Shown here one piece after another: positions 57,948-64,000 of a stretch of 64,000 nt of DNA. Numbering within the stretch: the stretch's first letter is position 1; the number at the start of each line of letters is the position of its first letter. A model generated the notes under the pieces. That model searched no databases, was not told the DNA's origin, and was given only the letters and a program-made list of their open reading frames with translations. Made by a program: the position numbers and the translations under genes. The stretch comes from Spirometra erinaceieuropaei (Eukaryota; Platyhelminthes; Cestoda; Diphyllobothriidea; Diphyllobothriidae), in the NCBI GenBank assembly GCA_902702965.1, contig CACRXP010000173.1:938034-1002033 (forward strand). Reading direction: 5' to 3'.

Positions 57948-59087
57948 CTGTAGTAATTAGACTAACACCGTACTGCAAGGGCCAAAAAAATTCGTTCTTT
58001 AAACCGTTTTACAAATCTAATTCAGAACCTCAAAATATGCAATTTACTACATAGGCCTTACGTAGGTGAGCATTCCTTCAAAGACGAAAATCAATCAATA
58101 AATACACGTTTTTGTCAATGTTTTCCATATCGAACGAAATCTACAAGATAGCTGGAAATATATCCGAGCTAAAGTAGCCGTCCAATATTAGATGAAATAC
58201 CATACAGCTCCATACTAATTATTATGATTTCTCCATTCACACAGCTTTTCTATGGTATGCAGGCAGATTTAAAATATAAAGTCACTTTTTAATAGTGGAC
58301 AACTGGAGCTTCATTTTTCTTAGCATTGCTGGCATTTCCGAGCTTGGAAATAGGTAATGACCCAATAATTCAGAACAGCATTATCTGTACTTCAGTAAAT
58401 CAAGACCGTACAAATGCCTGCCAGCAAAAATCAGAACATGGCACCCAAATGAAAATTACTTCTTGACAATCAGCATTTCTTCTCAAAATGCGGACAAGAG
58501 AATAGGGGGAGTAGCTAGGAACACAGCCTGCATTAAAAACGACTACTCCATGACTGGAATTAGCAAGTATTACATATAAGCCGACAAGTTTCTTCCAAAA
58601 GCAAATCGCGCATATAATTCGCAGAAATTATAGGCTTTAGATTGTTTTTTAAATAGACCGTCCATAATTCTATAACGTAGCTGAATGTTTTCCTTCGCTT
58701 GCTCCAGACAAGTTTACTTGTCTGCAGCTATTAAAAAGATCGGAAGAGGTAGCTTGATACAGACCAGAATATAAGTATTTGCAATGACCATGCTTGTGTC
58801 CGATTAAAACTAGGCAACATGCATTTTACTCAACGCCATCGACATCGTGGCAGCATCTTATATTAATACAGTGGATTATAAAACTGAAATAAAGGCCGTC
58901 ACTTACTGTTGTCACTAAACATCTATTCAAACATCCATCACTTAATGACAACGAACATCGAACAACTCTACTGAACTTTAGCATTTTTTCCAGCCGAGTA
59001 AGATTGTCTGATGTTTAAACCCCAGTTCATGCCTCGTGTTAAGGAAAATTCACAATCTACGTAATTGAAGCAAGAAATTTAACTTAC
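57948..59087 (-). other. Gene A intron, AT-rich
   Basis: Nothing recognised in about 1.1 kb. Confidence 0.5.
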
Positions 59088-59149
59088 CGTTTCATATTGT
59101 TTGAGGCAGACATCTAGCCACTTTCTAATTTCACTATTGGGGATATAAC
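59088..59149 (-). CDS. Gene A exon, 62 nt
   Basis: Acceptor GGTTTATTTCCAG-type pyrimidine tract and an ACG/GTAAGT donor. Phase 1 in, phase 0 out, the only open frame, reading GYIPNSEIRKWLDVCLKQYE plus T. Spliced to the 59528 exon it gives SLIYAG-YIPNSEIRKW. Confidence 0.65.
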
Positions 59150-59527
59150 CTGGAAATAAAAAAGAAAACTCCAGGCTTATAAAGGTGGCGAGCTAACTTA
59201 AAAAGTAATGAAACATATTTCTGGTTGTTCCTGATGATGGGTTCGAGTGGGGATCCGGAACGCTAAATAAACTTCTTGTTCCAAGATCGCATCTTTTAAA
59301 TAAAACACGTTTCATCCTTGTTCCAAGGAGAGCTAAGATATCTAACGGATGCAAAGGCAAACTCTCGACATGCAGATTGTAATAACAGAGAAAAGAACTA
59401 GTACTTTACAATTTTATAGATTCTCCTCTAAGATTCTGATAACACTTTCTCGCTATACGAATTTTAATAAAAAACATCGGTTTATCTGTCCACTGTTGTG
59501 GGCAAGATAGTTACTAAACAGGGCCAC
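59150..59527 (-). other. Gene A intron
   Basis: GATGGGTTCGAGTGGGGATC near 59233 followed by AATAAACTTCTTG resembles the GGTTTCGACTCCC...AATAAACTTCT segment near 55050-55100. Both could be decayed SINE tails; weak. Confidence 0.3.
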
Positions 59528-59583
59528 CTGCGTAAATGAGAGAAGTCACCGTTGGATTCTGTTCAGTATCCCACATTTCCCAC
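59528..59583 (-). CDS. Gene A exon, most 5' in the phased chain
   Basis: Acceptor AAATCTCGTAG and donor GCAG/GTGGCC, 56 nt, phase 2 in, phase 1 out. Encodes WEMWDTEQNPTVTSLIYA. The only open frame agrees with the phase needed at 59149. The preceding exon must end in phase 2 and was not identified. Confidence 0.5.
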
Positions 59584-62442
59584 CTACGAGATTTGCTTTT
59601 TTTACATATAGCTTGAATGAGCATTTTCAATATGATTCTAATAGAAAGACTGATTGTCCACAACAGAATGATTGAAAACTGTAAGAGATGGCTATGGAAT
59701 CTTTGTCTGCCCTCCAACCTTTCTGATAAGTTCTCAATTCCGCAGACTGCGAAAGCTCAAAACATCACAACTATTTACGTAACAGTCGAGTCTAGACTCC
59801 TTTAAACATGGTTAGATTGGAGTTGATGGTCCATTTGTCTAATCCAGCCTCGACACTACTCTTAATTGAAGGAACAGTTAGGGGATTAGTCGAAACCTGA
59901 TCGCGTCAACAAGGAATATCAATGGGCCATTTAAATAGATGGATGGATGTGTGGGAAGTAACAGGTGAGTAACTCTGGTCCTTGCAACAGGACTTTGTCG
60001 GTTGGAATTAAGAGTCGTTGGGGTGTGCAGTATAGAAATAGTTAACTGAAATTTTGAATCTAAATATCAGAGAACGGGATTACTCCAGTGTGGCTGGGTT
60101 GCTGGTGAGCCTGTAATATAATCTTTATGTAATAAGTACACCTTAATGTGTTCCCTTTAAATAAGAATTTTCTGAGTCACAGGTTTATCCCATGAAGGAG
60201 ACATTTTCAGCGAATATGTAGGTTCGTTTATGTGAAAATCTTATAAATATGGTACAATGAAAGTAGTCCTTTAAAAGCAAAAAATAACATTTTGCAATAC
60301 GTTTGGATTAAGAAAAAAATTAGTTTCTGTCGACCTATAACGGCAAATGCTTCCTCAAATGCAATGTACGATCACTAATGGAGTTAACATTCCACCAAAA
60401 TATCGAGAGCGCTGATAAAGTAAATGAGTTGTCTGGAGTACACAATTTTATTTGAGAAAAACATCCGGTTAATGAACAGCATGTTAATGTATCAGGTTAA
60501 ACCAGATTTTGAGGGGTGTCCGTTAGTATCGCAATAGTATTCGCATACTGTTTATTATTAGACGACATATACGAAATTTTCTGTAAACTCGCTGGGATAT
60601 CCATTAATGGTTTCAGGCTCTAGACTGCGGTAGTTCTTTTATTTAAGGATGCAGACTGCAAGACACGACTATTTTTTGCATAAATCTTGTCCCAAATGTT
60701 GCCTGTAGAACGTCTAATTACAAGTTTTCCATCTCTTCTCTTTGTATTCATTCTCACTTCTTTACAGTTAATATACGATAAGTGAAGAAACTAAATTGAT
60801 GTTGACGTAGAGCCGAAAATATGGTTCCGATTAGATATATTAGCTGAGTTGTCTGCAGCGCCGCCTAGGTACGAAATGAGCCTAAGCTACTTTGTTCACG
60901 ACATGGTGCTGGCTTCTGTGGCCGTCTTTTGCGTCATCTGTAAAAATCACATTCGATAAAATGGTGACTTCTGTATTGCGTTTTTCACTGATTTTTGATA
61001 CACGCATGAACTTAATAATCGCTTTTCCAAGAATGCACCGAAAATTCCTGTTCTTTATTCCTTTGAAGGAAGTTTATTATGGCCAATCTGCATTTATAAA
61101 GGAATAGCATACAACACTTTTTAAGCGTATGGATGTATGAAACTCTCAGACACTTAATTAATCAAGCTAGAAGCATAGTATCTGCGCGCTTATTGATGCT
61201 GTCTTTCAAACGCATATCGGTATTCACATCTAACAAAAATGGGGACACTGGGTTGCCTCGTCCTAGCAGCATAAACAATATCTGATTTTGCTTAACCTAA
61301 ATATATGCCACGTAATTTGAATGTTCTTTGCGCAAATTAGATAACAATTTAGATTTAAAATAATTTGCGGTAGGAACACTTCACCCACAAACAAACGAAA
61401 TGATCTCCTAAAGTAAAAATAAAAGCATGACAGTGTTTTTTAAATGAGGATCAAAAGACGAATCTTACATGCATTCAAAAACAAAATATGGTAGCTTGTA
61501 GACCGATGTTAAAAATCGATGGGAAGAGTGTTAACTGTGCAAGTCAGCGCTTTCTGGTTTGTGTGGGTTTTCAAGTGACTGAGGAAATTATCATCAAAGA
61601 CCCAGAATCTTGAGACGTGGGGCATACCATTAAATGATGCCGTATTTCAGTCATTACTTCATGAGCTACTCAGTTCACTATAGTTAAAAGAGTGAGTTGA
61701 GCATGCATCTTACAGAAATGCGCCTGTTTTCAACTCGCAGGACTGTTTTCGCATTGCCAGTTGCAGTTTATTGGAAACACTAGGCTCACGATAGATCCGG
61801 CAACTATGAGGCCGACAAAATTGTAGTATTGCGGTCTCACTTCACTTCACTGCAAATGATTTACTAGTGCGAACCTCTGCGGTATAAATAAGCCAGTTGC
61901 TTCCAGGGTACTGCTCTCACCAACGACACTTTTCCGACCGTTATGCTGTCAATGCACTTGGTATAGGTAAACAATAGACCAGTCTTGCCTTTCTACACTA
62001 ACCATCAAACTTCCCATCCCAAGACATGAGTTATGACATAAGTTCTTTAAGTGCATTTTTGAAACAGGCGGAGTTTGACGAAATATCTGCCTTTTATGTT
62101 TTCACAAATTCATGAACGTAAAGCCGAAAACCAGGGTAAATAATCTGTACTACGACAAGTTTGACGAGGAAATCGACAATTAAAAGCACCCCTTGTGAAA
62201 CGAACAATTTGGGTCAGTCCGGTCTAATGGACACTGGTGAAAGTTCCGGTGAAGGAAAAGGAATTTGTTTCTCTGATTACCGGGTCTGTTTGATGCAAAT
62301 GGTTAAATAGTAACGGGATGGCTGAACTTTGCCCCTGAATAACTTTTACAACCAGTCCTTAACTCGCCCATATAGTCCACGTTGCAATATTTGCATAGGT
62401 GGAGTAAATATCATCTGCAACATGGGCGGATGAAAGTGAGAG
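59584..62442. other. No supported gene
   Basis: AT-rich, short frames only. A TGATTTTTACAG acceptor near 60952 (minus) opens a brief frame (DAKDGHRSQHHVVNK) that is too short to call. Confidence 0.4.
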
Positions 62443-62715
62443 TACAGTAGGCATGCTAACTCACGCAATGTTAGCCAGAATGCTGAAATGCGGTTTCGTT
62501 TCGAAAGGATTAAGTAAATAACGTTTAAAACTCGCCATCATGCAGCATAGTTTTATAATATTCCAGTTACCTCAGGATGCCTGCTTTCGAACGGAATTCT
62601 TTCCGACTGCAGGCAAAAACAATAATCCGTAGCATGCATTTTAATTATTAATTTTCGATGGCCTTAAAGATTCAATTATACTTCGTGGAAAACGTGTATA
62701 AAAATATTCATTCTC
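62443..62715. mobile_element. Palindromic Tc1/mariner-like MITE, copy 5 (left arm only)
   Basis: Begins GTACAGTAGGCATGCTAACTC (TA-CAGT) and continues CATCATGCAGCATAGTTTTA and GTGTATAAAAATATTCATTC, matching the copy 4 left arm. No right arm follows, so the copy is truncated. Confidence 0.7.
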
Positions 62716-62819
62716 TTGCTCATTCGGTAGAAAATTACCCCTTTCTCTAATTCTATACTCGAAGGAAGGATATAATTCGGTTTTCAAAAACGTTCCCAGT
62801 TCCCGAATGATGTCGAACC

Positions 62820-62930
62820 CGACCTGCCGTTACACTTGCCTTTAGGCTTTCCAAACGACAAGTTATATATTTTCCGCGCACGGAAAACCGTACATTTCTC
62901 AGCGGTATTAAGAGGAGACTCAGTGACGTA
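62820..62930 (-). CDS. Possible exon, unidentified
   Basis: Minus-strand open stretch SPLNTAEKCTVFRARKIYNL plus SFGKPKGK between possible CTGAG acceptors and a GTAACG donor. Protein-like, but the splice sites are ordinary and the phase does not connect to the 59583 exon. Confidence 0.2.
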
Positions 62931-63608
62931 TATAACAGGAATAGAGAAGAAGAAGTATACCGAAATGTCAAATACTACGTACAGGGAATAGAATACGACT
63001 AGCAAAAGGGAAAGTCATTGGGCGAAATTTGGTCATACTGCATATGACACAATTGCATCATGTCTTTCTAGCTTTTTACAGCCAATATTTAATCCCAGCG
63101 CTGTCCAGATTCCATATTTCCTCATCAACATAGGTAGATTTTTCACTCCTTCCTTTTAGGGGTAAATCGGAAATTTAGTCAACCTCGTACCATAGCAGTT
63201 GTCGACATCCTCGTTTTCTCTTTCAACCATATTTTGTTGTAGTAAACATTTGTCGGTCTTAAGTAGAGACTGAGTTATTCAGAGTAAGGGGAACATTTGG
63301 TTAGGAGGTCTGTCTGCGGATTTTAGCTAGGTTTGACTGCTCACTGCCAGTGAGGTCTCGCAACTGCCCCAGTATTGGCCCTATTTCACCACAAGATTAA
63401 TAAGTACTGGCTTTCACGGTTTATTGACCTTAGGTCACAAATATTCCTGACGCTTACAAGTTTGCGTAAATCGCATGCTCCTCCTTTACCCCAGATGCTA
63501 CTCAGTGGACTGTCGTTACTGCCAGAGTGGTGCCCCAAGGTAATCAGAATGAGTTGTGATTGGCCATGAAATTTTCCTTAACGATGACCGGTGACACAAA
63601 TGCCTTAC

Positions 63609-63773
63609 ATGTGGGTCAATTTCAAAATTTTTTATGACTTCTTGACACTCAGCAATGAAGAGAAGTGACCGGCGGTTATTAACAATGGACCTGTTTTGCG
63701 TAAAATATGTACCGCCAAAACCTTTCAATTTTACGCTAACAAAGGAGGCAAGTTTACAGTTCGATGCCTTCAT
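63609..63773 (-). CDS. Possible 5' exon, unidentified
   Basis: A CCACAT/GTAAGG donor ends an open frame in phase 0. The frame runs from an ATG at 63773 (in-frame stop just upstream), or from an internal acceptor CTTGCCTCCTTTGTTAG at 63735. It encodes VKLKGFGGTYFTQNRSIVNN and LLFIAECQEVIKNFEIDPH. It could be the first coding exon of gene A or part of another gene. No signal peptide seen. Confidence 0.35.
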
Positions 63774-64000
63774 AGTTTACTTGTAATCTGTTCTTAAGGG
63801 ACTAAGATACATATTGACTTTTATTCGGTGTTAACTGTTGGATTAAAGTCTCTGATCTAAGGCTGAAATATCGAAATAAGCAAACGAACTTGTCAAACTT
63901 TCAACAAAGAAAGTAGATTTAATGGCAAAATATCCTCTCCCTCGGTGGGTGAGAATTCATGTATATGAAAATTTGTTTCTCAAATTGAAATCGACTGTAA
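63774..64000. other. Nothing recognised
   Basis: AT-rich window edge. No promoter element can be supported. Confidence 0.4.

Noticed and set aside
57816..57978. Frame reading WWWDISSVPDNFQNATIS
   Set aside because: Open, but its phase does not join the exons on either side, whereas the alternative frame joins both.
1..64000. Bacterial or phage system, CRISPR array, toxin or viral gene
   Set aside because: Intron-split genes, retroelements and SINEs indicate a eukaryotic genome; no repeat-spacer array, operon or viral hallmark was seen.

Overview
The window looks like a piece of a flatworm nuclear genome, most likely a tapeworm and perhaps a diphyllobothriidean. Coding sequence sits in short minus-strand exons separated by kilobase introns. 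The introns are crowded with decayed repeats: Penelope-like and RTE-like retroelements, a retroelement-type C2H2 zinc-finger ORF with the GLVGHLR signature I associate with cestode repeats, tRNA-derived SINEs and palindromic MITEs. No bacterial operon, CRISPR array, rRNA or intact tRNA gene was seen. The species-level call is inference.

Main gene (gene A, minus strand, about 59.6 kb down to 19.3 kb). I rebuilt a chain of eleven exons by hand from acceptor/donor sites and codon phase: 59583-59528, 59149-59088, 57947-57816, 54813-54742, 50014-49714, 44151-43424, 40929-40735, 37700-37169, [phase gap], 30980-30856, 24552-24342 and 21070-19331. Every junction keeps phase except the one between 37169 and 30980, where a small exon or unusual donor is missing. 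The product is at least about 1,380 residues: a helical N-terminal part, a helical ~240-residue central exon, disordered acidic linkers, and a 579-residue last exon with a Ser tract and alternating Arg/His and Asp/Glu blocks. I do not recognise the family. Candidate exons at 62.8 and 63.7 kb may be its 5' end or another gene.

Downstream on the same strand, gene B has at least two phase-compatible exons (15297-15111 and the terminal exon 8484-8290). A third locus (gene C) shows exons near 3627-3426 and 2585-2500.

Repeats fill most of the rest. (1) Five copies of a palindromic MITE family (9.3, 17.5, 46.0, 54.2 and 62.4 kb) have long inverted arms and TA-CAGT...ACTG-TA ends, pointing to the Tc1/mariner superfamily. 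(2) Seven copies of a ~250-380 bp GC-rich repeat, R1, all lie in the same orientation, three of them clustered at 47.4-48.5 kb. (3) A ~555 bp unit at 26.9-27.4 kb has 27 bp terminal inverted repeats around degenerate telomere-like CCCTAA repeats. (4) A dead Penelope-like element (44.3-45.7 kb) keeps RT and GIY-YIG remnants, with a second tail at 49 kb. (5) A frameshifted RTE-like LINE 3' half lies at 41.6-42.7 kb. (6) A degenerate zinc-finger element lies at 33.3-33.9 kb, followed by a diverged ~190 bp duplicated unit. (7) SINEs with A and B boxes lie at 55.4-55.9 and 57.4-57.8 kb. All coordinates come from reading by eye; exon calls need transcript support.
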